A DNA stretch of 64,000 nt, from the NCBI GenBank assembly GCA_965194655.1, contig OZ239148.1:558001-622000 (forward strand), in the 5' to 3' direction. Below are positions 36,201-44,518 of the stretch, one piece after another. The notes beneath the pieces are model-generated. The model made no database searches. It was not told where the DNA came from and worked only from the letters and a program-made list of their open reading frames with translations. The position numbers and the translations under genes are program-made. The stretch's first letter is position 1, and every line of letters begins with the position of its first letter. The stretch is from Hahnella lacustris (GTDB taxonomy: Bacteria > Pseudomonadota > Gammaproteobacteria > Burkholderiales > Burkholderiaceae_A).

Positions 36201-38652
36201 CACCCGAGAGGGTGGGCACAGGCTGTCCAAGCCGCAGGTAGTCCAATCCCACATCCACCAGCGGCTGAAGCCTGCGTTGAACTTCCGGGTCCGCCTGAAA
36301 GAATGAGAGCGCCTGTCTCACGGTGAAGTCCAGGACATCACCGATCGAATAGCCCTCCAGGGTCACCTCAAGCGTCTCGGGCCGATAGCGCTTGCCTTTA
36401 CAGTCCTGACAGCTCAGGTAGACATCCGACAAAAACTGCATTTCGACCTGCTCGAATCCACTGCCTGCGCAGGTGGGGCAACGCCCCGTCCCTGCGTTAA
36501 AGCTAAAGGTGCCCGTGGTGTAGCCACGTTGCAGGGAGAGCGGGGCCTCGGCAAATCTTCGACGAATGGCATCGAAGGCACCGACATACACGGCCGGATT
36601 CGAGCGGGTCGTTCTTCCAATGGGGGACTGGTCGACGAGAAGGGCATCGGCGATGAGTGCAGCTCCCTCAAGCTGACCGAATGGTCCTGGGGGCTCTGTC
36701 GCCTTCCCGAGATGCTTACAGAGCGCTGGGTACAGCACATCTTGCACCAAGGTGGATTTTCCAGATCCCGAAACCCCCGTCACGCAGACGAGGTGTCTCA
36801 AGGGAATGCTGATGTCTAGGTGCTTAAGATTGTTCGCATGAACATGGGTGAGCCGCAGCCGGTGTGACTGCAGTACGCTCGCCCTGGGCTTGGGTGGCTG
36901 CGCCTGTGCCTTCTTCTCGCCTCGCAGGTATTGCCCGGTGAGGGTGTCTGCGCGCAGGAGCGCTGCGAAGTCTCCGTTAAAACAGAGGCGGCCGCCGAGC
37001 TCTCCGGGGCCTGGGCCCATGTCCATGATGCGATCTGCAGCCTGCATCACTTCTGGATCGTGCTCCACCACCAGCAGGCTGTTTCCCGCATCGCGAAGTC
37101 GATGCATGACCCCAATGAGCCGTTGAAGGTCTCTTGGATGAAGTCCAATGGAAGGCTCGTCCAGCACAAAGAGCGTGTTGACCAGAGAGGTGCCCAGTGC
37201 CGTGGTGAGGTTGATGCGTTGGACCTCACCCCCCGAGAGGGTTCTGGACTGGCGATCGAGCGTCAGATAGCCCAGGCCTACCTCTCTCAGAAATCGCAGC
37301 CGGGCGCGCATTTCTTTGAACACCAGCTGAGCCGCAGCGGTCTGGCTCGCGGAGGCTCTCGACCCAGACCATGAAGCCTCCACCCGCTCCAACCAGTCCC
37401 AGGCCTCGTCAATCGACATCTGCATGACAGCAGGTAGATTGAGCCCGAGCACCTGCCAATCCAGAGCCTCCGGCTTGAGCCGCGCACCTTTGCAGGACGG
37501 GCACTCCGTGTAGGAGCGATATCGGGAGAGCAGCACTCGGACGTGCATTTTGTAGGCCTTGCTCTCCAGGTACTCGAAGAAGCGGTTGACGCCATACCAC
37601 TGCCGCTTCCAGTTGCCCGACCAGTCTTCATCTCCCTCAAAGACCCAGTGGCGATCCTCTGGTGGAAGGTCACGCCAGGCAATGTCCTCGGCCACCCCTC
37701 TTTTTCGAGCGGCCGCCAGCAGCTCCTGCTGACAGTCCTCGTAGGACTTGCTTTGAAAGGGCTTGATGGCTCCCTCGGAGAGCGAGAGCCGTTCGTTGGG
37801 AACCACCAGCCCACGATCAATCCCGATCACCCGTCCAAAGCCGCGGCAGGCCTCACAGGCACCAATGGGCGAGTTGAACGAAAACAGCGCTGGTCTGGCC
37901 TCCCGAAAGCTCAGCGAGCAAGCTGCGCATTGCAGTGCGCTTGAGAAGCGAAGGCGGCGGTCCTCCGCGGAGGCCTCCTTACCCTGCATGAGGATGAGCT
38001 CACAGCGCCCCTCACCAAAACGAAGGGCTGTTTCAAAGGCTTCCGCCAAACGGCTAGGCTCGGTGTCAGGATGCACCGAGACGCGATCTACGATCACCCA
38101 AACACGACCGGCCTCTCGGGAGTAGATGCGGGTGAGCCCTTGTGCGGAAAGCCATGCCTCGAGCTGCTCTTGCTCCAGCTCTTCAGGAACGTCTCTGGCA
38201 AAGACAATCGCCAGGCGTTGTCCTTCGGACTGAGCAAGGGCCAGTGTCACCATGCCGTCCACATGATCTCGCTGCACAGGGGTGTTGCAGCCTGGGCAGA
38301 TGAGTTCGGCCGCACGAGCAAAGAGCAGCTTGAGATGGTCTGTGAGCTCCGTCATGGTGCCCACGGTTGACCGAGAGGTGCGAACGGGATTGGTCTGATC
38401 GATGGCAATCGATGCTGGCACCCCTTCGATGGCATCGACCTGAGGCTTGTCCATTCGGTCCAGAAACTGCCGGGCGTAGGCTGAGAAGGTCTCGATGTAC
38501 CGACGCTGGCCCTCCGCGTAGATCGTGTCGAAGACCAAAGAACTCTTGCCGGATCCAGACACGCCGGTCACGACAATGAGTTCTCCCAACGGGAGGTCGA
38601 GGGAGAGGTCTTTCAGGTTGTTCTGACGTGCCCCTCGGACGCGAATGGTCAT
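33196..38652 (-). CDS. uvrA: Double-length UvrA: two UvrA units fused in one chain
   Basis: 1818 residues, about twice the usual 940. Unit 1 (about 1-940) and unit 2 (about 945-1818) each contain everything a UvrA needs. Walker A GVSGSGKS occurs at 30-37, 626-633, 979-986 and 1500-1507. ABC signatures LSGGE occur at 472, 815, 1349 and 1697. Zinc Cys clusters occur at 242/245/266/269 and 725/728/748/751 in unit 1, and at 1203/1206/1227/1230 and 1607/1610/1630/1633 in unit 2. UvrA normally works as a dimer that finds DNA damage and loads UvrB, so this chain could be a covalent dimer. No motif is lost and the reading frame is open throughout. It overlaps the His-rich gene by 4 bases and a convergent reductase by 38. 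Double-length UvrA is known in some Burkholderiales, from memory. Confidence 0.95.
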   Translation of the reverse strand: MTIRVRGARQNNLKDLSLDLPLGELIVVTGVSGSGKSSLVFDTIYAEGQRRYIETFSAYARQFLDRMDKPQVDAIEGVPASIAIDQTNPVRTSRSTVGTMTELTDHLKLLFARAAELICPGCNTPVQRDHVDGMVTLALAQSEGQRLAIVFARDVPEELEQEQLEAWLSAQGLTRIYSREAGRVWVIVDRVSVHPDTEPSRLAEAFETALRFGEGRCELILMQGKEASAEDRRLRFSSALQCAACSLSFREARPALFSFNSPIGACEACRGFGRVIGIDRGLVVPNERLSLSEGAIKPFQSKSYEDCQQELLAAARKRGVAEDIAWRDLPPEDRHWVFEGDEDWSGNWKRQWYGVNRFFEYLESKAYKMHVRVLLSRYRSYTECPSCKGARLKPEALDWQVLGLNLPAVMQMSIDEAWDWLERVEASWSGSRASASQTAAAQLVFKEMRARLRFLREVGLGYLTLDRQSRTLSGGEVQRINLTTALGTSLVNTLFVLDEPSIGLHPRDLQRLIGVMHRLRDAGNSLLVVEHDPEVMQAADRIMDMGPGPGELGGRLCFNGDFAALLRADTLTGQYLRGEKKAQAQPPKPRASVLQSHRLRLTHVHANNLKHLDISIPLRHLVCVTGVSGSGKSTLVQDVLYPALCKHLGKATEPPGPFGQLEGAALIADALLVDQSPIGRTTRSNPAVYVGAFDAIRRRFAEAPLSLQRGYTTGTFSFNAGTGRCPTCAGSGFEQVEMQFLSDVYLSCQDCKGKRYRPETLEVTLEGYSIGDVLDFTVRQALSFFQADPEVQRRLQPLVDVGLDYLRLGQPVPTLSGGEAQRLKIAGHLAEALERGGKAKKGMMLIFDEPTTGLHFDDIAKLIRALQALVSAGHSLVVIEHNLDLIEAADWILDLGPEAGPSGGQLVAQGQQEDLIACPESHTGQALARMRGLSVQDRVPMVLPRAVPAEAIEIHHAREHNLKDVSLSIPRNQLTVISGVSGSGKSTLAFDILFSEGQRRYLESLNAYARQFVQPASRPDVDAIYGIAPTVAIEQRTSRGGRKSTVGTLTEIHHFLRLLYVKLGQQHCPDCQSPIAPQSPEAITASLMRDYRGQHVGLLAPLVVQRKGLYQDLAKWALSRGHQHLRVDGAFLSTEKFPRLDRYRVHTIELPIGDLVIAPEQEAQLRALVDEAVLQGQGSLTVLAPLQGDASPQARLYSTKRACPVCTTSLPEPEPRMFSYNHALGWCPGCTGTGLFGQALKEGESGEEDQYLERESPEEEATELPCPSCEGARLNPIARAVTIARTGLHEVSNLALDQLPGWLTSTAAGFGPRESAIAEGLIQEIQARVAFLCSVGLGYLNLNRAAPTLSGGEAQRIRLAAQLGSNLQGVCYVLDEPSIGLHPQDNQALLKLLRQLQQKGNTVVVVEHDEETLAIADHLIDMGPGAGKRGGAVVAQGQPSDLMACEASITGRYLREPMVPPSAPLRVPAEEWLEIRSASLHNLKGVTVPIPLRRLTVVTGVSGSGKSTLVRDVLRANLSRAVDQQRSRAGRARQVQWSGCESIQHWESIDRVLEVDQTPIGKTPRSTPATYTGLWDDIRKLYADGEDARRRGWAANRFSFNTGQGRCEVCEGQGWQTIEMSFLPNVRVVCDACGGSRFNAETRLARWRGHAISDVLSMSVDEALEAFDGVSKIKRPLQLMQDLGLGYLSLGQPSPTLSGGESQRIKLVAELAKTRQTGHTLYVLDEPTVGLHLSDVERLIHALHQLVELGHSVVVIEHQLDLWAQADWLVDLGPAGGAAGGQVVASGAPRTVAKQPTPTGRCLDDFFKRASSRDPQPS

Positions 38653-38993
38653 GAGTGGTGGTGGTCGTGACCGTGGTCATGGCCACAGCCCGGTCCATGG
38701 ACATGGCCGTGGTCGTGGTCGTGATGATGGTGGTGTTGAGCCAGCAAGGGTGTCACGCGCTCTTGCAGGTTTTCTGCGGTGTCGGGGGAAAACTGATCCA
38801 TCGATGCGATGGGCTTGAATCCCATGGATTTGAGCTGCTGAGCGAGCTGATCTGAGGTCTCATCTCCCCGGGGAAACTTGACGAAGTTGCTGCCGAGTTC
38901 ACAGGCCACGCCCGCCTGGGCGAGAAAGCGCACGAGACGCAGGAGGGCGAGGGGCTCTGAGGTGGTGATGATGTGGAGCTTGGTGGGAGTCAT
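38649..38993 (-). CDS. Small protein with His-rich metal-binding tail, unknown function
   Basis: 114 residues. I do not recognise the N-terminal domain (1-85), which looks like a compact alpha/beta fold (LHIITTSEPLALLRLVRFLA). Residues 87-113 hold fifteen histidines plus Asp, Gly and one Cys, alternating H-D-H and H-G-H, a typical nickel/zinc-binding tail as in metallochaperones. The stop overlaps the uvrA start (ATGA) and the start overlaps the upstream oxidoreductase stop. It is therefore co-translated with uvrA, whose product binds eight zinc-ligating Cys groups if both units are folded. Zinc delivery or storage is a guess; a general metal buffer is equally possible. Confidence 0.8.
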   Translation of the reverse strand: MTPTKLHIITTSEPLALLRLVRFLAQAGVACELGSNFVKFPRGDETSDQLAQQLKSMGFKPIASMDQFSPDTAENLQERVTPLLAQHHHHHDHDHGHVHGPGCGHDHGHDHHHS

Positions 38994-39976
38994 GGCTGGA
39001 CCTTCAGGACGATTTTTCCGACGTGTTGGGATGATTCCATGAGCGCATGCGCGGCCTGAACCTCAGAGAGATCGAACTCCGCATGCACCAGGGGGAGAAT
39101 CCGCCCTGCGCTGATCTCGGGCCAGATGGCTTGCTGAAGACTCTGCGCAATGCGGGCTTTCTCCTCGATGCTACGAGGGCGCAGGGTGGAGCCGGTATAC
39201 GTGAGCCGCTTGCGCATGAGGAGGTCCCAGTTCATCTCCACTTTCGCACCTGACAAGAAAGCAATCTGAACCAGACGTCCCTCGAGCGCGAGGCATTTGA
39301 GATTCTTATAGATGTAGTCACCGCCCACCATGTCGAGAATCAGGTTCACGCCTTGGTCGTTCATCTCGGTGCGGATGACATCGACAAAATCTTCCTCTTT
39401 GTATTGGATGCAGCGATCTGCCCCCAAGGCCACACAGGCTTGCGCTTTATCCGCAGAGCCAACCGTGGTGAAGATTCGTGAGGCGCCCGCCCACTTGGCG
39501 AATTGAATGGCGGTGGTTCCGATCCCGCTGGATCCCCCATGGATCAGGACCGACTGGCCAGGCATCAGCTGGCCGCGTTCGATCAGGTTGGCCCATACGG
39601 TCATCATGGTCTCGGGTAGGCAGGCGGCCTCCCGCAGGCTCAAGCCTTGAGGCAGCGGCATGCAGTGGCTTGCGGGCACCAACACCTCGTCGGCGTATCC
39701 ACCTCCCGGGGTCAGACTGCAGACGGGTTGCCCTATGAGGGACGGGTCCACGCCTGCGCCTACGGCAGAGACCACCCCGCTGACTTCCAGGCCAAGGTAT
39801 GGGCTGGCATCGGGCGGTGGCGGATACAGCCCTTTGCGTTGAAGGACATCTGGCCGGTTTACTCCGGCGTAGGCCACCCGAATACGGGCCTCTCCTGGGC
39901 CTGGGGCTGGCACTTCGGCTTCGATGAGGTGGAGGCACTCGGGCCCGCCGCCGGGATGGTGGTCGATGCGTCGCAT
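38990..39976 (-). CDS. NAD(P)H quinone oxidoreductase, PIG3-like zinc-free MDR
   Basis: 328 residues from the ATG at 39976, six bases after the glnS stop and with GGGGAAA upstream; a TTG six codons earlier lies inside glnS. VAYAGVNRPDVLQRKGLYPPPP, LGLEVSGVV and VLIHGGSSGIGTTAIQFAK (NADPH site) identify the PIG3/QOR group of the medium-chain dehydrogenase family, which lacks catalytic zinc. It reduces quinones or enones with NADPH. It lies in the glnS-oxidoreductase-His-rich-uvrA run on the minus strand. Confidence 0.88.
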   Translation of the reverse strand: MRRIDHHPGGGPECLHLIEAEVPAPGPGEARIRVAYAGVNRPDVLQRKGLYPPPPDASPYLGLEVSGVVSAVGAGVDPSLIGQPVCSLTPGGGYADEVLVPASHCMPLPQGLSLREAACLPETMMTVWANLIERGQLMPGQSVLIHGGSSGIGTTAIQFAKWAGASRIFTTVGSADKAQACVALGADRCIQYKEEDFVDVIRTEMNDQGVNLILDMVGGDYIYKNLKCLALEGRLVQIAFLSGAKVEMNWDLLMRKRLTYTGSTLRPRSIEEKARIAQSLQQAIWPEISAGRILPLVHAEFDLSEVQAAHALMESSQHVGKIVLKVQP

Positions 39977-39981
39977 ATGGG

Positions 39982-41688
39982 CTACTTTCCCCAAGAGTCT
40001 TTGAGGGTCACGGTTCGGTTGAAGACCAGTCGGCCGGGCTTGCTGTCCATGCTGTCTGGAACAAAGTAGCCGTGGCGTTCGAACTGGAGCGCTTGCCCGG
40101 GAGCGGGATTCGCGAGACTGGGTTCTAGCATGGCCTGAATGGTGGTGAGGCTGTTTGGGTTCAGGTCGTCCATGAAGTGCCGCTCGAGGTCGGGAGGGTC
40201 CCCCTCGCGTCGGGCGCCGGGCGTGGGGCTGGAGAACAGCCGATCAAAGAGCCGAACCTCTGCCGGGACCGCGTGGCTTGCACTGACCCAGTGGATGACG
40301 CCCTTGACCTTATAGGCGTCCGCGCCCGGGGTTCCGCTCTTGGAGTCTTCAAAAATGCGGACATGCACCGCGTCCACTTGACCCTGAGCGTCATGGCTGT
40401 GGCTCACATACTCGGCTACAAACCCATACTTCAGTCGCACGCGCCCGCCCGGGCTGAGCCTGAAAAACCCTTTGCTCGGGACTTCCATGAAGTCCTCTCG
40501 CTCGATGAAGAGCTCCCGCGTCAGGGGCATGTCTCGGCCCCCCCACTCGGGGTGTTGAGGGTGGTGGGGGGCCGTGCAGGCGTGTGATTGAGATTCTTCT
40601 AGATTGTCGATGACGAGTCTGAGGGGATCGAGCACCGCGACCCGACGCGGAGCCACCTCATTGAGGTGGTCACGAATGGCCTGCTCAAACACGCTGTAAT
40701 CAATCCACGCATCTGACTTCGATGCGCCTGTGCTGTCGACAAACTTTCTAAAGGCTTCGGGCGGGTATCCCCTCCGTCGGGCAGCCACGAGGGTGGGCAT
40801 ACGAGGATCGTCCCAGCCGCTGACGACCTTGGATTCAATCAGTTCAATGAGCTTTCGCTTCGAGAGCACCACATAGGTGAGATTGAGTCGTGCAAACTCA
40901 TACTGGTGGGGTCTGGTGGGGCCTGCCAGATGACCAGTCTCCCGCACTCGATCCACCAGCCAGTCATAGAGGGGACGATGGTCCTCAAACTCGAGGGTGC
41001 AGATGGAATGGCTAATCCCCTCAATCGCATCCGAGAGCGGGTGGGCGTAGTCATACAGCGGATAGATGCACCAGGCATTTCCAGCTCGATGGTGCTCGGT
41101 GTGTCGTATGCGATAGAACACGGGGTCTCGGAGGTTCATGTTGGGCGAGGCCATGTTGATCTTGCCTCTCAGCACATGACTGCCGTCGGGGAACTCCCCA
41201 GCGCGCATCCGCCGGAATAGGTCCAGATTTTCCTCGATGCTTCGCTCACGGAAGGGCGAGTTCTCGCCTGGCTGTGTGAGCGTTCCTCGCCGGGCCCGCA
41301 TCTCGTCCGCAGGAAGAGAGTCGACATAGGCGTGGCCAGCCAACACAAGCGCCTCGGCGAACTGATAGAGCTGCTCAAAGTAATCGCTGGCGAAGTAATG
41401 GTGATCACCCCAGTCAAACCCCAGCCAGCGCACCATCTCCTCGATGGCATCCGCGTATTCCTGCTCCTCTTTCGCGGGATTGGTGTCGTCGAGGCGGAGA
41501 TGGCACTGGCCAGAAAATCTTTGGGCCAGCCCGAAATTCAGGCAAATCGACTTGGCATGGCCAAAGTGCAGATAGCCATTGGGTTCAGGTGGAAACCGGG
41601 TCACCACCTGTGAGACGCGCCCAGCAGAGAGGTCGGACTCAATGATCTGGCGCAGGAAATGGGTCACTTCAATCGGGGTGTCAGACAT
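39982..41688 (-). CDS. glnS: Glutaminyl-tRNA synthetase
   Basis: 568 residues from the ATG at 41688; a long in-frame upstream extension is antisense to polA and is rejected. RFPPEPNGYLHFGHAKSICLNF holds the HIGH motif and VLSKRKLIEL the KMSKS equivalent. The C-terminal beta-barrel anticodon domain follows. Presence of GlnRS means Gln-tRNA is made directly rather than only through GatCAB. It is divergent from polA (39 bases between starts). Confidence 0.96.
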   Translation of the reverse strand: MSDTPIEVTHFLRQIIESDLSAGRVSQVVTRFPPEPNGYLHFGHAKSICLNFGLAQRFSGQCHLRLDDTNPAKEEQEYADAIEEMVRWLGFDWGDHHYFASDYFEQLYQFAEALVLAGHAYVDSLPADEMRARRGTLTQPGENSPFRERSIEENLDLFRRMRAGEFPDGSHVLRGKINMASPNMNLRDPVFYRIRHTEHHRAGNAWCIYPLYDYAHPLSDAIEGISHSICTLEFEDHRPLYDWLVDRVRETGHLAGPTRPHQYEFARLNLTYVVLSKRKLIELIESKVVSGWDDPRMPTLVAARRRGYPPEAFRKFVDSTGASKSDAWIDYSVFEQAIRDHLNEVAPRRVAVLDPLRLVIDNLEESQSHACTAPHHPQHPEWGGRDMPLTRELFIEREDFMEVPSKGFFRLSPGGRVRLKYGFVAEYVSHSHDAQGQVDAVHVRIFEDSKSGTPGADAYKVKGVIHWVSASHAVPAEVRLFDRLFSSPTPGARREGDPPDLERHFMDDLNPNSLTTIQAMLEPSLANPAPGQALQFERHGYFVPDSMDSKPGRLVFNRTVTLKDSWGK

Positions 41689-41715
41689 GTCCCGTAGTGT
41701 ACTGAAGCTCTGCCG

Positions 41716-41721
41716 CATAAT
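41716..41721 (+). promoter_or_regulatory. -10-like hexamer directly before polA
   Basis: CATAAT is followed by six bases (CCCTTT) and the polA ATG, so the predicted transcription start coincides with the start codon. No Shine-Dalgarno is present. The -35 is not clear. Confidence 0.4.
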
Positions 41722-41727
41722 CCCTTT

Positions 41728-44487
41728 ATGCCTGCCGACCGCCTCCTCTTGATTGACGCCTCCAGCTTTGTCTACCGAGCCTTTCACGGGCTGCCCGACC
41801 TGCGCAGCAAGGCGGGGCTTCCCACCGGTGCCGTGACCGGCATGGTCAATATGCTCCGTAGGGTTCGCGAGGAGTTTCCGGCTCGCTATGCCGCCTGCGT
41901 CTTCGATCCACCCGGTAAGACGTTTCGGGACGATATTTTCCCCGACTACAAGGCGAACCGATCGGCCATGCCCGATGACCTTCGTACCCAAATGCCCTAC
42001 ATCCTGGAAGTCGTTCGAGCCCTCGGCTGGCCGTTGGTGGTGGTGGAGGGACTGGAAGCTGATGACGTGATCGGGACGTTGGCCACACAGGCCACTGAGA
42101 TGGGGTTGGACACCCTCATCGCGACAGGGGACAAGGACCTGGCTCAACTGGTGTCGGATCAGGTCACTCTGGTAGACACCATGACGCGAGACGGTGGCCC
42201 CCCGAAGCGCATGGATCGCGCAGGGGTGTTGGAGAAGTTCGGCGTGGCCCCAGAGCGGATCGTGGACTACCTCTCCCTGGTCGGAGACAGCGTGGACAAT
42301 GTTCCGGGGGTGGAGAAGGTCGGACCCAAGACGGCCGCCAAGTGGATTGCCGAGTACGGATCCTTGGAGGCTGTCATGGCCTCGGCCCCAGAGATCAAGG
42401 GCGTGGTGGGGGAAAACCTTCGCAAGGCCCTCGACTGGCTGCCGACCGCAAGAGTGCTTGTGACGGTGAAGTGTGATGCGGACCTTCGAGGGACAGTGCC
42501 AAGCCTGGGCGCTTTGGTGCCCTCAGCGCCCTCGGCTGAAGCCCTTCGGAGCTTGCGCGAACAGCTTGATCTTGGTCGAAGCCTACGTGGACTGATCGAT
42601 GAGTCGCAGATGACGGCCAGTCCGGTTGCTGCGCCCGATTCAGGCGGCGTGCAGGCGAGCCTTGAGAGGCCACCGGCACTGGAGGGCCGATACGAGACCA
42701 TTCTCACTGAGGACGCCTTTGCGGCCCTGCTCAAAAGCCTCTGGGAGGCTGACCTGGTGGCCTTCGATACGGAGACGACGTCGATCGACCCTCGTCAGGC
42801 TGACTTGGTCGGTTTGTCCTTCGCCTGGGAGGTGGGTCATGCGGTGTATTTGCCCATCGGGCATCGCTATGCGGGGGCCCCCGATCAACTTCCCCTCATG
42901 GGCGTGCTCGATCGGCTCCGACCCTGGCTGGAGGATTCGAGCCGGCTCAAGCTGGGCCAGAACCTCAAGTACGACGCTCACGTCTTGCTGAGAGCCGGCA
43001 TTCGATTGGCCGGGATTGCCCATGACACGCTGCTGCAGTCCTACGTGCTGGAGGCACATCGATCGCATGATCTGGCATCCCTGGCCGATCGTCACCTCGG
43101 CAGGTCGGGCCTTTCATATGACGCCGTGACGGGAAAAGGGGCGTCGCGCATCGGCTTTGAGCAGGTGGCCGTGGATGTGGCGACTCAGTATTCGGGAGAA
43201 GACTCAGACTTCACGCTCCATCTGCATCAGACCCTGTGGCCTCAAATCCAGGCCCAGCCGAGTCTGCGCAAGGTGTATGAGGAGATCGAGTTGCCCAGCC
43301 TACGGGTGCTCTGGGCCATGGAGGAGGCAGGCATTCTGGTGGATACCCAGCTGCTCGATCAACAGAGCCAAGAGCTTGCGGTCTCTATCCGGGGGCTCGA
43401 AGAACAGGCCCATGCCCTTGCGGGCGAGGCCTTCAATCTGGGGTCCCCAAAACAGCTGGGCGAGATTCTCTTCGGAAAGCTCGGTTACAAGCCGATCAAG
43501 AAGACGGCCAAAGGAGCTGCCAGCACCGATGAGGATGTGCTGGAGCAGCTCGCTCAGGACTATCCCCTTCCCAAGGCTCTGCTGTCTTGGCGTGGGCTCT
43601 CAAAGCTCAAAAGCACCTATACCGACAAGCTGCCTCGCATGGTGGACGCCGCAACCGGGCGGGTCCACACCACCTTCTCGCAGGCGGTCGCAGTGACGGG
43701 TCGGTTGGCCTCCAGTGAGCCCAATCTCCAGAACATCCCGATTCGGACCGCAGAGGGTCGGCGGATTCGCCAGGCCTTTATTGCGCCCCCGGGGCACGTG
43801 CTGCTCTCGGCGGACTACTCACAGATTGAGCTTCGGATCATGGCGCACCTGTCTGAGGATCGCGGACTCGTCACCGCCTTTGAGACTGGTCAGGATGTGC
43901 ACCGAGCGACTGCATCGGAGATCTTCGGAGTGGATCTTGGAGAGGTGACAGACGATCAACGGCGCTATGCCAAGGTGATTAATTTCGGGCTGATCTACGG
44001 CATGAGTGCTTTTGGGCTTGCGCAGAATCTCGATATCCCTCGTGATGCTGCCAAACTCTATATCGACCGTTACTTCGATCGCTATCCTGGTGTGGCCCGC
44101 TACATGGAGCAGACCAAGGCTCTGGCCAAGGCACAAGGCTTTGTGGAGACGGTTTTTGGGCGCCGGCTCTGGCTTGATGAAATCCGATCCCCGAATGGCC
44201 CGAGGCGGGCTGCAGCAGAGCGTGCGGCGATTAACGCCCCTATGCAAGGTACCGCGGCCGACCTGATCAAGCTCGCCATGGTGCAGGTTTATGATCAATT
44301 GAATCGCGGTGGATTTCGAAGCCGCTTGTTGCTTCAAGTGCATGATGAATTGATTCTTGAGGTCCCAGAGGATGAACTCGAGTCGGTCAAGGCATGGGTC
44401 CCTCGCGTGATGGAGCAGGTGGCTCAGCTTCGAGTTCCGCTGCTGGTCTCCGTGGGGACCGGGTTGAACTGGGACGACGCCCATTAG
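41728..44487 (+). CDS. polA: DNA polymerase I
   Basis: 919 residues. The 5'-3' exonuclease domain (1-290) has LLIDASSFVYRAFHG, DDVIGTLA and GDSVDNVPGVEKVGPKTA. The 3'-5' proofreading domain (about 315-510) keeps its acidic residues in VAFDTETTSIDP, so proofreading is probably active. The polymerase domain (about 540-919) has motif A DYSQIELRIMAH, motif B RRYAKVINFGLIYGMSAFG and motif C VHDELILEVP. It fills gaps in repair and removes Okazaki primers. No Shine-Dalgarno precedes the start. Confidence 0.97.
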   Translation: MPADRLLLIDASSFVYRAFHGLPDLRSKAGLPTGAVTGMVNMLRRVREEFPARYAACVFDPPGKTFRDDIFPDYKANRSAMPDDLRTQMPYILEVVRALGWPLVVVEGLEADDVIGTLATQATEMGLDTLIATGDKDLAQLVSDQVTLVDTMTRDGGPPKRMDRAGVLEKFGVAPERIVDYLSLVGDSVDNVPGVEKVGPKTAAKWIAEYGSLEAVMASAPEIKGVVGENLRKALDWLPTARVLVTVKCDADLRGTVPSLGALVPSAPSAEALRSLREQLDLGRSLRGLIDESQMTASPVAAPDSGGVQASLERPPALEGRYETILTEDAFAALLKSLWEADLVAFDTETTSIDPRQADLVGLSFAWEVGHAVYLPIGHRYAGAPDQLPLMGVLDRLRPWLEDSSRLKLGQNLKYDAHVLLRAGIRLAGIAHDTLLQSYVLEAHRSHDLASLADRHLGRSGLSYDAVTGKGASRIGFEQVAVDVATQYSGEDSDFTLHLHQTLWPQIQAQPSLRKVYEEIELPSLRVLWAMEEAGILVDTQLLDQQSQELAVSIRGLEEQAHALAGEAFNLGSPKQLGEILFGKLGYKPIKKTAKGAASTDEDVLEQLAQDYPLPKALLSWRGLSKLKSTYTDKLPRMVDAATGRVHTTFSQAVAVTGRLASSEPNLQNIPIRTAEGRRIRQAFIAPPGHVLLSADYSQIELRIMAHLSEDRGLVTAFETGQDVHRATASEIFGVDLGEVTDDQRRYAKVINFGLIYGMSAFGLAQNLDIPRDAAKLYIDRYFDRYPGVARYMEQTKALAKAQGFVETVFGRRLWLDEIRSPNGPRRAAAERAAINAPMQGTAADLIKLAMVQVYDQLNRGGFRSRLLLQVHDELILEVPEDELESVKAWVPRVMEQVAQLRVPLLVSVGTGLNWDDAH

Positions 44488-44518
44488 TCGTAGTTTTTTC
44501 TAGACAGGAGCTTAGGCC

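Noticed and set aside
38655..38740. GTGGTC/GTGATG simple repeats
   Set aside because: They encode the His-rich tail on the other strand, so this is coding repetition and not a separate element.
41689..42147. 153-residue N-terminal extension of glnS
   Set aside because: Lies antisense inside polA, and homologues start at the ATG at 41688.
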